This document shows positions 24,859-37,241 of a DNA stretch of 64,000 nucleotides, piece after piece (position 1 is the stretch's first letter; the number at the start of each line of letters is the position of its first letter). Below the pieces are notes generated by a model that searched no databases, was not told the origin of the DNA, and worked only from the letters and a program-made list of their open reading frames with translations. The translations under genes and the position numbers were made by a program. The DNA lies in the NCBI GenBank assembly GCA_017562135.1, contig QEYB01001389.1, forward strand, positions 149,061 to 213,060, written 5' to 3'. Origin of the DNA: Dipylidium caninum. Lineage: Eukaryota; Platyhelminthes; Cestoda; Cyclophyllidea; Dipylidiidae.

Positions 24859-26181
24859 CCCTACATAAACAAACCAATGAACAGAGAGGGGCAGATTTCG
24901 AGATTGGCGCTGTATTAACTGTGTTCTCTAAGTTGACTAATTCTGATTATAGAAATACAGTTATTACCAACAGTTCAACCGTCATATTTGACTATAAATA
25001 AATTTTTATACTAGAAGCTACGCTTAGTTGACCTAAAGGTTGATGTTATAATAACATTTTTGCAGTGAACCATTCTATGGAACCATCAATATCCATTTTT
25101 TCACAAATTGCTGTGGAGAATATGAATTTGAGGTGATCGACCTTTTTACTTTTATTTGCAAAAGGGTCAGTAATACTTGAGTTTTTATGTAATTAATAAC
25201 CAAGCTGAACAATTCCCAGGGACTGAGTATGTTCCTGTGAATATTTCGGTTAGCGTATATCTATGTCGAAATGAATAAGTAAATAAAATATACACATGTT
25301 AACGCATGATGCACTTTCTCCAAATGTGCCGTGAAACACAACATTCCCAAATTTCTGCTGATTTTCTGCAGAAGCACGTCTATGCGTCAGAAGCATTAGC
25401 AGTAGCGTGGCGTATTTGCTACGACTTCGCGAACATTTGAACTTGCTTCGTCATCTCGTAACGTCTTAAATCATGATATTGCTTCAAGCGTCTTTTTTAA
25501 ATCGAATTAAAACACCGGAATGGACAAATATTTATCACATACAAATAACTGTGAAGTCACCTGCCTAAATACTACCAAAATCAGCAAACCATGAGTGTTT
25601 TGCGAAATCATTAGTTATCCCCGATCGTTGTACCTCTTGGAACTTTAATGCGCTCATGACTATCCATCGATAAACGTTACAATGCACTGATCAGTTACCA
25701 ATAATCGCAGCATGCAGTGACTGTTACTTCATGCAAAGCCTCATCTCCCCACGTTAACCTACGGCCTGACAAAAACAGATTACGGCAGTTCAATCACCCC
25801 GCCTGCCAATCGGCTTATACACCCACCGACATGACTGCAAATTTACTTGAGTTGGACTTCTGGCGACTGAAGATCCGTGCCTCTAAAACCGACAAAGCAG
25901 TATGTCCTCGCGGCCAACCTCGGCCACTTTCCAACTCATTTTAACTCGTCTTCATTTTCTTTAATTCATGTCTCCTAGTGCCACGAATTAACCCCAGGAA
26001 GATGATAAATAAATTCCTCGCAAAAAGAGATCGCACCCCATCCCAGAGTATATAATATTCTGGCTGAATAGAATACCGTTCAAACCAATGAAGCATCCTC
26101 GACAATTGAAAGTGTTCTCCTGTAGCGTCACCGTTAATACGCTTTGTGTGGAAAATAATGGTTACTTACAATTTAACACTG
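24859..26181. other. spacer between MRPS18C and COASY
   Basis: This holds the probable MRPS18C promoter and COASY 3' region. A plus-strand open frame at 25717-25944 has no recognised domain and no clear splice context, so I do not call it a gene. Confidence 0.45.
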
Positions 26182-29011
26182 TCAGAATGACACGGAAATA
26201 GATTGGAATAAGTATTTTAAGGCACGTTCCACCTGTTTTCTAGTAAACTCCAGGTCCCAAGAGGTGCAAAAGACGATGTTAGCCAGGCCAATTGGACCAA
26301 AATTCAGACCGCGTTGACATGGTGTCCACCAATCAACATTGGATTCACTGACTCGTTCGATCACGGTATTCAGTATCTCTTCATCGGTAATGTCACAGAG
26401 TTTTGCTATACGAGTCACAGCCTCTGACCGAGGTAGGTAAACAGTCCAAATCTATAGGCAAACGCTTAAATCGTTAAAACACAAGTGCATGATAAAGTAG
26501 AAGTCAAGTCTCAGGATAGACCAAGTAGCTTGAAAAATTCCATGTTTGTGGCGCACCTCATCACAAAGAGCATCCAGTCCGACCTTTGAAATCACTGCAC
26601 CCTCTAAGACTACAATAAGCGGATTCGCATTGCTTTCTAACTGCAACCGACTAATTTTTAGTTCAACAGAGGATAAAATATTTTGACGTTCCAAGTCACC
26701 GATCTCAAAAAGTGCATCGAGTTGCTGTATCGGAGCCAGAGCAAAATAATTTCCTAGGTTGGTACAATTTCCAGGATCAGATCTGAAAGATGAAAGTAAT
26801 GCAGTGAGAGAAAAGAGAAGTCCGCATAAACTTCACGAAAACAGAAAGCTATGTCCCATTTAACCGTGAATAGAGATGGCTATAAATTAGGCGGTAGATT
26901 AATTAAATTAGGATATTTGTCCAATAGGTAAAGATGATTTTTACGAAGTAACGACTGCCCCAACGGTACATAAGAAAAGAGTATTTTTACAACAAATTTT
27001 CACATTCGTATAGATCAGTCGATTGTTATGAAAACATCCTGCAAGATCGAAAGGTAGATGGTTGAGTCGAGACGAATTTGCAATCACCGTCTTTCGAGGA
27101 ATAATTTCAAGTTAGTAACAGACCTACCTTCATGGCTACATGGGAGGAATCCTCAAATCACAGGTGAGATTTTCGGATAAGTAAACCGTTATTGGTTTCT
27201 CGATTGCAATTCAGGATGCCAATAACTGTTCCATCTCTTGAATTTTTCCTCTGGACTACCTCAACATTTCCGTAAAAGTGCTCACACCCAAGTCGGACGA
27301 CGACCCACTAGATCAATGAGGCACGTGACTCACTCATAAACTTGGCGGCAGATGAGATCAACATCCACGATGCACAGGCGACTTCCGGCAAGCTCTTTAA
27401 GGTGATTTGCGATGCTAGATTTTCCTGAGCCGACACATCCCGTCAGTCCAATCACCCAAACTCCGTTTTTTGACTTCATTTCCCCCGAGTGTCCATTCCG
27501 CAGGGGACGACCGAGGAGATTTAGTCGAAGAGTAGAAGAGCTGAATTTACAGTCCACGTAGTCGTGTGGCAAAAAGAGTCGTTCTATGCTAAAGTTAATA
27601 ATACCTCAACTTTTAAACAATACATACGCACCAGATGCAAATAACACTACCTTCTCTACTTCAAGTTATAGTGCAAGCAAGCAGCTTTTAACAAGAAATC
27701 ATGACTATTTAAATACCGAGTAGGGCATTTTACATTCGAAAAAAAGAACATCTGATTGTGATAGAATCAAATAATTCCATGCCAAGAAGGCAAACAGAAG
27801 AAATTATGAAAATTTGCCTAGGAACAAACGACTTACCTCTGGCACGCCGGAATGTATTCAACTTTTTCTATGTAGAGAGGAGCGAAACTGAGATCACGCC
27901 GCATCTCATTAATTTTCTCACAACCCTGAAATAGAATAAGAAAATAACAGTAAATGTAGCATTACGCACCTCCCTTAATTCAACTATCATGGGTTATGGA
28001 AGTGGTCAAAGTAAAAGATATCAGCTCCAAAGTAAAAGTCCTTGTAAACTGCGAGATAACCCGAACACTAAAAAGTTATCGAAATTTTAAAATAGACTAG
28101 CGCATTGTTACGAGTTATTTCAATAATACTTAAACCATCGGTAAATAAGGCACAAAAAATTGTCCTCCAATAAATACAAGATAAGTAAGAATACATAGTA
28201 TTTAATGATTATCTCACCCTGATTGTTTCAGGACTAGCTACAATGCATTGGAAATCGGGTCGATTTGACGGTGGACCATAAGGATCTGCAAGACGGCAGA
28301 TTTCTAGTTGCTCCTCAGGAAAATCAATATCAGTCAAAAATTTCGTTAATATGGCTTCCCTGGCCTTGAAAGTTTGGATCAACGGTGCAAGAAATTTCTT
28401 ACGAAGGAGACAAACATCTGTAATCCCGACTAGTAAATGTCGATCAGCTAATACGGCTGCGATGCTCAAGAGCACTTTGTGACCATAGTGCAACATGTCA
28501 AATGTTCCACCGACGCATACCGACGAGTGCGTGATAATCTCAGACCGTCCAGGTGTAGACTTTTCCGCCAATGCTGTATAGGTTAAGGTATGCCAAGTAG
28601 GACTAACCAACTGGGTAACGGAAAATCTGATATCCTTTAGAACCAACACCGTAGGTCGAGGCTAGTTCAACAAGTTCGTCTTCAGTAGCGCTTGTATCGT
28701 TAGTAATGATAATGTCAAAAATTCGACTTTTGTTCACAACTGTCCGACTCGGTCGTGGAAGAATAATGCAGATATTTAGACTTGAACATACCTAAACAGT
28801 GTGAGAGAAGTTACCAGCCTAACCTCGCTAGCAATCGCGTAGTATAACGAAACATTTGACTTCCAAATGTATTTGGGAAATGTTTTAAACGTTGAACTTC
28901 TAAAAAGTATATGCAAACTTTCAGACACGAATAATGAAGCATAGCGCAAAATTGATTTTGTTCCTTCGACTGACAATTCATCTTGGACGATAAGAAGGCC
29001 AGAGTGAAGCG
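26182..29011 (-). CDS. COASY: bifunctional coenzyme A synthase (PPAT + dephospho-CoA kinase)
   Basis: This enzyme carries out the last two steps of CoA synthesis: phosphopantetheine adenylyltransferase, then dephospho-CoA kinase. Minus-strand exons with consistent phases are 29011-28824, 28791-28648, 28610-28218, 27925-27837, 27588-27334, 26782-26557 and 26451-26182, about 520 residues; the first coding exon with the start codon was not found. The N-terminal part (SGLLIVQDELS, LNICIILPRPS) resembles the animal COASY leader. The PPAT domain has VGGTFDMLHYGHKVLL with the nucleotidyl-transfer HxGH motif and LADPYGP. The kinase domain has the P-loop GLTGCVGSGKSS, then VVLEGAVI, WTVYLPRSEAVTRI and RKQVERALKYL. 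The segment between P-loop and VVLEGA is shorter and more divergent than usual. Two introns are 32 and 37 nt; the 37-nt one uses a weak GTTGGT donor. Confidence 0.88.
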
Positions 29012-30015
29012 CTGAAACAAAGTCATTATGTCCGTATAAAACAGGGTTACCACGTAGTTATTGTAACCGAGATTTATATACTACCAATAACAAACGTTTT
29101 AAAAACATCTTGATTATCCGACACCCACAGAGGCTAATATATTACATCTACGAGAACAACATTAAGAACTGCTGGAGGTAGTTGCAAGAAACGAAAGCAC
29201 GACCACAGAGCAAACAGGGACAAGAAAATTACGCGAATTTGTATAAACATACCATTGGGATGATTTAAGGAACGTAGGGAAAAGTCACAGTAATATATTA
29301 ACTCGACTTTCAGTAGCTAAGGGATTGGCTGGAGTATAAGACGAACTTAGTCTAAGAAAGTTATTCCCGGAATAAGCTCTGGTATAAGCTAACAATGCTA
29401 ATGTGTATGTGCTAAATTCATTTACGAACGTATTTAGAAAAGACATACACATGCAGCGAAAGGTTACAAAAGGTACTTGAAAGGCAAGCTTTTATACGGC
29501 TAATTAAAACAATGGAACAATTACAGAAAAATTGCTGTAATAACATAGAAATTTGGCAGTTTGACGTTTTGTCCAATATGCGTTAAATGACTCCGGCACA
29601 CTGAAGTAAAAAATTTTAAAAAATATTGTCGTAACCGTTAAATTTGATAGTAAAAAAATCTGTTAAAAAATTCGTCGACCTTAAATACTACAGATTTCGT
29701 TTAGTACAAAACCTATGAAATGACAGCAAGAAAGAAGTAGGTTCGTGTATTCAGGAAAATAAATAGAAATCGAGACAAAAATGATGTGGGGCGAAAATAA
29801 TATTTGTAGCGGGTCTAGTCATAAAAATGGACTAAATGGATTAACTCATGAATTAATTAGGAAAATGTACGAATTTATTCAAGAAGACAACTCTATCAGC
29901 AATGCTTAAACAGATGATGCACTAGAGAACCAGGAATCATTTGCCACCAAATTAACAGAGTCAATGGAATCATGGTTATTTAAATATTCACAAGTCTAAA
30001 TGAATGTGACCACGG
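29012..30015. other. upstream of COASY, no gene recognised
   Basis: AT-rich DNA that should hold the missing first COASY exon and its promoter. I could not identify a short exon with the right phase. Confidence 0.4.
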
Positions 30016-30327
30016 TCACCGGTGTTTGGAAGGCACCACAGTCGCACTTAGCCACTGTCAATCTTGAATGCAGAAATTCGAGAAATATTATTATTAACAA
30101 GGTTTTGCTCAAGTCAAATGTCTACCAACTTCCATCATTTGTATCGATAAATTCGTTGGGTTGACCCCGAAATTACAACTGTCCTCGCCATTTACCCGTT
30201 CTCCCCTTAGACCTCCTTGGATATACTGAGAACTGTTATATCAGTCAACTGGAAGCGCTTCAAAAGGGAAACAGCCCGACAAAACGCGTGAGTTCTCATG
30301 ACAAGTGATAATGCGTGAGTGGGGATA

Positions 30328-30347
30328 TGTGTGTGTGCAAGTGTGTG

Positions 30348-30382
<35 letters not shown>
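30328..30382. repeat. GT-rich microsatellite in copy B
   Basis: A long, slightly interrupted GT run, expanded relative to its partner at 12352-12381. Confidence 0.85.
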
Positions 30383-30383
<1 letters not shown>

Positions 30384-31411
30384 GCTATCTCCGAGATGAA
30401 TAATATCCGGTGCACGTTTCAGCTCCTGTTGAATGGCGGAGGTATGGACGCGTCAATCATTCGTGGGCCAAAGGGGAGTAGTTCAAATGACAACTGGTGC
30501 GACATACCAGATGTGGTTGTGTAGGTGAAGACAGCAAGATGCGTGGGATTTGCACACCGCGTACAGCCTCGTCAAGTGCTCGATCGAAGTAGCATGTACC
30601 TCTGCTTTTGTAGAATATACATTAACGTTCTTTTATGTGCTCCATAATTGTGGGAGTGCATTAATTCTCTCCAATTTAGTGACAGATTACTAATTTCGCA
30701 AACTGACGACTGTGCTTATTGCCGCCAGAAAGACCAGGAAGAATAGATAACTCAGTGGAAAGTTGTAGAGATGTTGGAAATTCATGATGCAAGCATGATT
30801 AAGGCCAAATATAAGAAAATGAGCAGGGCGACAGATTGAAATGTGCATCAAATTCACGAAGGCAACTTTGAAAATGAACGTTGAAACGCGAGGCTTAATA
30901 GCTTATCAAACTCCACCATATCGAGGGTGTGCATTTTCCAGGACCCCTCAATGTTGTCAGGCGGCGTTGGTCTCATTACCATGATATATATTTATGCGTG
31001 ATGGATTTAGTCTGTGTTCACGCACTTGCCGTCAGAGAAGGGTAGCAATAGGCATAATCTACCAGCCGTCACATTTCTGTGCGTACAAGCGTAATGGTGG
31101 TGATGTCTACCGGGATGTGATATCAGCGGTGGGGTTTAACACCGATAATAATTTTGACAGAATTAAAGTGAACATCTCAGCACTGCAAACAAAGCTCGTG
31201 CATTTAAGCAGTCTAATTATTGCATGCTGCCTCTTTTGGAAGAATGTTGGAGGTTTGAGGGGTATTATGGAAAGTAAACCTTGTGAAGTCAATAATGGAA
31301 TTGGCTATAGCTTTGACGTCGTGGGTGTCTAGCTTTGTGCGTAAATCTACTACTTCACTTGAGGGTACTTTTGTGCAGGACATTGTTAAGGCAAAAGATT
31401 GCATATGAGAG

Positions 31412-31693
31412 TTAGCGGGTCGTGTGTGTTTTACTGGTTCGTTGCATCGGTGTGCGGTTGAGTGGGAATGCGGCGTGGGTCGTCGTTGTGTTGTTGTGGC
31501 TTGGGTCGCGTTTGCTGCTCGAGTCTGAACAGTGCTTTGAAATGATGTGGGTCAGAGAGCGGCTTTCTGTATCGCCTGTGTGCTTCGTGTTGGCTCCCCA
31601 TTGAGACTTTCGAGTTGCCTTGACGGTGTCCCACCTGGATGGGTGCGCTACAATTGTGATTTCTGCATCAGCCTGAGGAGGTTGGTTTCTCAT
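31412..31693 (-). other. partner of the shared open frame at 13248-13565
   Basis: A 93-codon minus-strand frame containing the same IVAHPSRWDTVKATRKSQWG core as copy A. The C-terminal ends differ through indels. The function is unknown and coding status doubtful. Confidence 0.2.
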
Positions 31694-32736
31694 GATGCTT
31701 TATTTGCTACTATGAAGTTGTGATATACAAGTTGTCTGAACCTTTGGAGCCCGCCTAACTGATTGGTGATATTTATGCACATAGGGTTTGCGGATTTGGC
31801 ACGGGCGGGAAGCCGAAAGAGTGAGTCCGGCTTGATTGCATGATGTTTATTTGCTACTTTTGATTAAATGACAGGAAGTGAGATCTGACACTGCTGATGA
31901 AAGACGTTAATTATAGGTCCCAGATGCGTCACAGCGACAGCGCAGGTGAGGCAGATACTCCCCTCCCTTATGATGTATAATAAACTTCGTTGAGTAGTGA
32001 TTTCTACACCAAGATCTCTGATAATGCTTAACAGTGTGTATCCTTCCTGTAGGTTGCCAATTGTGGGCGGGGATCCTGCGTTTGCAGGTTTGGTGTCGCT
32101 TCTAATGAACCAGACGTTGTGATTTGTTCTTGCGTGTCAGACCTGTCATTACTGAAGGTGACTGTGAAAATTTGCCTTTTTGCCGCGGTGGTGAGGGGCG
32201 GGTGGTTTTGTGGGCTTCCAGGCAGTTGTGCTGACTTTCGGTGGTGGCATCAGCTATCGTCCATGTGGTCCGGAGCAGTGAGCCATGCTGGAATTCTAAT
32301 GCATCACGGCTCGGTGGAGGATCAGTTTCTCCGTTTATCGGTGGTTTCTGTGCGTCGTTTGATCCGCGGGTCTCGGGGCGATTATCATGGTCGAGTGATG
32401 GTTGTGCCTACTAGTATGAGGAGTTTCAGCTTTTTTGGCACTCCCTCTACTCTGGAGGGCCTCTGCGGGCGGCGAGAACGAGGTCGTTGAGAGACCCACA
32501 ATGGTGTACACTGCAGGGTGGCTGGTCATCCACGCTTTATCACCCAGTGAATGGAATACCAAGAATGCAGGTTCTTGTGGTTAACGCCAGTAGTGTTGGC
32601 GAAAAGCAATCAAGCGCCTGCTTCGCCCCCACAAAGTAAACCGACATATCTGCCCATGGCCCCACACGACCAAGTAACGCGTCATACACAGAAGTAGGAT
32701 GGGAGTAAATAATTCAAAAATATGTGACGGCAGAAT

Positions 32737-33690
32737 TCATTGGGGTTCCTCATCAAGCCACAGTTTTAGACGGAAAGCGTCTGTGCCAATGAGGTAGTAC
32801 CGGAAAAGGTATTTGTCCCGACAAAATCCGAGCTGCTCGTACAAGGCCAACGCCGGTTTGTTGTCGACCTCCGCCTCCAGGACAACCTGTTTAAGGTACA
32901 CATACGTCAACAATGTTCAGACACCAGTGCCATCGGCAGATGGAAGACTGCTCAGTAGAAAATGCATACACCTCGAGTATCCAACACAGGCTCTGTTGCA
33001 TCACAGACACCACTGTGGTTTGCTAAGAGGCCAATCTATTGCCCTTAACCTTCATGACATCTAATACAATAGCCGAAGCCACCTCGGTCAAATGTGGTGC
33101 TTCGCTGCTCACATGCACAAACGGTCGATTGTTTAAAGTGCTCAATATGCGTACACCGTGGTGGGATTCGTCAAGAAAAGACCTAAAAAGGCTTACCTCC
33201 TGCGCTTTACCCTCAATCATAAGGTCGACAGCCAGCTGCACTAGTGTAGAACCAATTCCTTTCCTCCGGTGCTCCTTCTCCACGGCAAGCATCGCAATGT
33301 ACCCACGCTTCCTCTGCCCGTGATATCCCAACTTGCACACAATAGTTCCTACCACACACCCATCCTCTGTCGTCGCCTATTTCCACCATGCAGTTGTTAG
33401 AGGGTCAAACGTACCAACAGACATAGCTCCGGCCAATTGTAAATGAAGTAACGATATGTGTACAGGGAATAGGGTTCCGAGAGATCTTTCGCTATTAGCA
33501 GTACAATCTTCTCAAGATCAGCCTCGGACTGGTATTGGCGAAAGATTATGCCATGCTCACTGTCGACGAGGAGTGGCTCCTGTTTCGTATCTACAAAAGT
33601 GTGAAGAAGGCGAGGACCATTACCATTCAACTGCAACACACATAGGCCAGCTTCCAGTTTCGGGGATTCATCCTCACAGTCGTTAATCAT
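32737..33690 (-). CDS. NAA30: NAA30-like N-alpha-acetyltransferase, copy B (intact)
   Basis: This is the NatC catalytic subunit type, a cytosolic GNAT enzyme that uses acetyl-CoA to acetylate nascent chains. Minus-strand exons are 33690-33415, 33376-33197 and 32886-32737 with matching phases; introns are 38 and 310 nt. The product is 201 residues, close to yeast Mak3 and much shorter than vertebrate NAA30, which has a long disordered leader. The start is the ATG at 33690, the only Met before the fold. It has the acetyl-CoA loop RRKGIG, the LYEQLGF segment and the C-terminal FRLKLWL. It differs from copy A in exons 2 and 3 by six synonymous changes and one replacement (Asp for Gly after EAEV). 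A 5' noncoding exon is possible. Confidence 0.88.
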
Positions 33691-34094
33691 CACAAGTGTG
33701 AAAGGTAATTACCTATAATAATGCCATTATCGCAGGGGTAGTCTCACGTCAGGGAATACACCTACATTACACATGTTCAACTACAGCCATTTGCCACAGG
33801 TGATACAAAGTGAGCTCCAGGGTGGAAGCTAACACAGTCGCATTCTAACACAGAAGGCAACACAAGCAAAATACTCGTTGCGCTTAGAAAACACAAGCAA
33901 CCCACAAGACATCAAGGGGGGAAAAATGGGAATGAAGCGAAGGAGATGCGAGCTGAGCACACAAGTAGCCATTAGCACTACGTGCAGCCCGTTTGAGAAC
34001 AAGCAAAGTGCACACAAAAAGAGGTGGTTTAAAAAGATAAAATCAAGCCACATTTACCAGCAAAAAGTGCGGCAATGTATGTGCCCCGTTGAAG

Positions 34095-34187
34095 TGTTGC
34101 CGGCGCGAAGACCACCAATAGGAAGTCGGCGACGCTAGGTCATATTGCACCTGGCAGATTCAGCAAACACAAAATTCACATGCCTTC
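34095..34187 (-). promoter_or_regulatory. 93-bp identical block upstream of NAA30 copy B
   Basis: It is identical to 15923-16015. On the gene strand it has an inverted CCAAT box directly after an ETS-like ACTTCC. It lies about 400 bp upstream of the start codon, so a core promoter or noncoding first exon is the likeliest role. Confidence 0.45.
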
Positions 34188-35823
34188 GTTAATCCGCTAG
34201 ATGAATGTAATACAAACTGCGAAGCATGACTTAAACAGTAAATAGCATTTAATTTTGTCGTTGTTATTTTAAAGTGCAATTGCCTCAAATGCAAAAAGCG
34301 GTTGGCCGTGGAATAAACTGGGCCAAAGGGAGGTATTGCGAACACAACAGACCAGGTGTAACATCCTCGTCATGTTTTATGAGCATAGAGCTTGAGCCAA
34401 ACACTTTTTCGGGCCCACAACAGCTGGAATTATTACTGCTCTGCCTACACCATGCAACTCACATCGTATTGAGAAGGCTTCCTTCTGCTCCACACATTAT
34501 GCGGTGCTCGATTTCAGTATCCGTCAAAGTTGATTGTAGTCAATCGATTTGCCCAATGCGTGGCTTCATATAATTTAATGTCATTGTGACGTATGTGCAC
34601 ATTGCGTAGATTTTCAAATCTCGCAATTAAATACTTTGGTTCAACCGACTCGCCTCTCCTGCCTTTTGTTCTATTGCAACTGCTGTTAATCTCGTCACTT
34701 TCGCCCTTAGCCATATAATGAAAATATTCTCCACACTCGGTGTATATTTTGGAGTCTTCTTCAGCGTTCTCCTCCTCAATATTCCAGATAACATGTCACA
34801 AGTGTCGAATAATTGGTGAATGGCTGGGGGAACTGAGGAAGTGTTGGGAGGGGGTGGAAGGGGGAGGGGAGGTAATTGCAATTCTCTTCTCGATGAATTT
34901 GGTCGCAAAACTCGACAACTGCACATTCAGCCTTCCGTAATATGGATCCTACATCTTTATTGGGATCAGATGTTGAAATCATTTCTCGTACCCCAAGTCG
35001 CCTCAGCGGGTAGAACTCTTTCGCATGTTCACTAGAGTAATTCATGTCATTCCTCACCCAAGAACCCAATAGTGACGGGAACAATCTCTGCTCCCCTCTC
35101 TCTATTTCTCTTTTCATAAAATGGCTTATAATTGCTAGGCAAATGGCTAGAAGTTGAGTTGACAGTGATCAATTGGTATTGGTTGACAGTGTGGCATTGG
35201 ACGTAATTTCATGTCCTGCCTTTGATCGAGGTGAAATAACAGATTTATGTTTAGAGTTGTGAACACGACGTAAGCTGACATGTAAGAAGGTAGCTGATTT
35301 ACTGGTCTATTTTGACAATAATGCAAACGTTACCCCGCAATATTCGCGGAGGCTTCAACATGATGCGGTAGGCGGTTATCATGTGAGGACAATGAAGGTC
35401 ACATATAAACGAGATCTGGAAGACAGTTTTCACATTTATTACAGTGGACTCATGAATAAGTAATCATACCTTAATCAAAGCTTCCAATCACAGGCCGAGA
35501 CAGGCAGAGTTTATACATGGCTGAAATGCCATTACCGTGCCTTTGCAAAACAACCGAATGTGATTTTATATACTTTTCCTTTTTTCGTGATTTTTGGACC
35601 ATAAATAGTGGGGAAATAGTTGAAGGAACAGCGCATCGGCAAGCCCTATGGGTGGAGAGCAGCCTTATTAAGATGTTTTTCTGGTTTGAATTATGTCAAT
35701 GTTTGCAGTAGAGTAAAATGGTGAAGTTTTAAGTTGTATGCTCTGTCAGCGGTAAATTGGACTCTAACTTTCATTCCATGGTAATTTTACCGCCCGAAAT
35801 GCATGTTGAACTGTGAGGAATTG

Positions 35824-36348
35824 CTAACACATGGGGATATTTGGGACAGCTTCCTCTAATCCATTCATTGTGGGTATGAACTTATGTTGGGTAAACATGG
35901 CCTTTAGCATGTGATGAAAGACACTGACGCCAACCCCACTAATCACCTCCACTGGATCTACTGTCCTGTCCCATTCTGAGACTGGAGGACTCTCATACGT
36001 TAATGTATCTAATTCATTATTTCCATTAGAAGTGATTTTGAAGAGCCCAATGCCATCCTTTTCTACTAATACATTCTCATGTATTCTTTTCCAATCAAGT
36101 TGGAACATGACCACGATCACGTAGACATCTTCGGTAGGCGGAGCCTTCATCATATGAAAGTGAACATTCTTACAGGCAGGCGAGAATGTGTACACCTCTT
36201 GGCCAGAAGAGGTAGAAATTGAAGAAAGAGACCATTTAGTGCACGAAATAGATACATTTTTCATCAGATTTGCATCTTTATCACCAGATTTTTTCCATCT
36301 GCTTTGAAGGCAGAGAGGATGAATTGAATGTAACAATATAAGTTCCAT
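35824..36348 (-). CDS. uncharacterised 174-aa uninterrupted ORF
   Basis: This minus-strand frame starts MELILLHSIHPLCL and ends VPNIPMC without an intron, which is long for this AT-rich gene-poor stretch. The composition looks protein-like, with alternating hydrophobic strands (DVYVIVVMFQLDW) and an amphipathic segment (VFHHMLKAMFTQHKF). I recognise no domain. It could be an intronless gene, one exon of a larger gene, or a processed copy. It begins about 300 bp beyond the right edge of duplication copy B. Confidence 0.45.
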   Translation of the reverse strand: MELILLHSIHPLCLQSRWKKSGDKDANLMKNVSISCTKWSLSSISTSSGQEVYTFSPACKNVHFHMMKAPPTEDVYVIVVMFQLDWKRIHENVLVEKDGIGLFKITSNGNNELDTLTYESPPVSEWDRTVDPVEVISGVGVSVFHHMLKAMFTQHKFIPTMNGLEEAVPNIPMC

Positions 36349-37182
36349 TATATCGTCTACGCCCTAGTTGTAAAGTGATACCAAATCAAGTATAGTGTTT
36401 TTATGGCTCCAAATACATGGAATTTGTCGTTCCAGTTTAAGTATGTCCACATTGCTTCTGGAGTTGCATTTTTGCACATTTACACAGGCCTAATGAACTT
36501 TCATTTCGACAATTTCCACCCATTTTGGATGGAATCAAACAAATTCATTTATAAGTTAGACGGTGGTAAAATAAGGTAAGTAGGGTAAAAGTTTAGTTTT
36601 AGGATGCAGAAAAAAAACGCATATCAGGAATTATTTCATATGAAGAAGTTTTCTTGGGTGAGTAGGCGGAAGTGTATACCTCATCCATACCTTTTGACAT
36701 TAGTTCGATGGGAATTAAGGTTATTTATGGGTCACTTGGAAGATGGTTGCAGGAATCAGCTCCAAGTAGGTTTACCACCCGTAAAAACATTTAGAGAGGT
36801 AGGAATGGGAGTCACATCTTTTCTTCGCGCTCTAAGAAGTCAGAAATGGTCACGGTTTCAATAAGTCCATCCTTCGTCCCAGCCGGCTAGGCCTGTTTAA
36901 TTAACCTCAGCTGAAACTAACCTGTCCCGTAGGTCAATAAATCTCGTATTCTTTTATTGTCCCCACGGGGAAAAGATTCATGTGAAAGTTAAAATTGAAT
37001 CTGACATATATGAGCGTTTAACAAAAGCCCCCCAGTTTCGGATTGAAGAGGGCGTTTTTTATTTGTGCAAAGTGCCCAAAAAGTAAAAAAAAACCCAGGG
37101 CCAAGTACCCATCCCAACATCGGCTGCTGTGCATGACTTACCCGGACACGTAGTGCTTTAATCACTCACCTCCCGTCAACCT

Positions 37183-37241
37183 TACACACACACACACACA
37201 CGCTACAAAATACAGACACACACAGGCACACAGACACACAA
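37183..37241. repeat. CA-rich microsatellite
   Basis: A CA run followed by interrupted ACAC/GACAC units. Confidence 0.8.

Larger units (their letters stand above)
30016..35539. repeat. segmental duplication, copy B
   Basis: This is the direct-orientation partner of 12042-17364, about 18 kb downstream. It carries the intact NAA30 gene. It is slightly longer than copy A, mainly through a longer GT run and small insertions. A plus-strand frame at 30994-31332 is open here but broken by stops in copy A, so it is probably not a gene or belongs to an old element. Left flank (AATGTGAC) and right flank (CCTTTGCA) show no target-site duplication. Confidence 0.92.

Noticed and set aside
30994..31332. 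112-aa plus-strand ORF in duplication copy B
   Set aside because: The equivalent stretch in copy A has several stops and indels, there is no recognisable domain, and differences are not concentrated at third positions.
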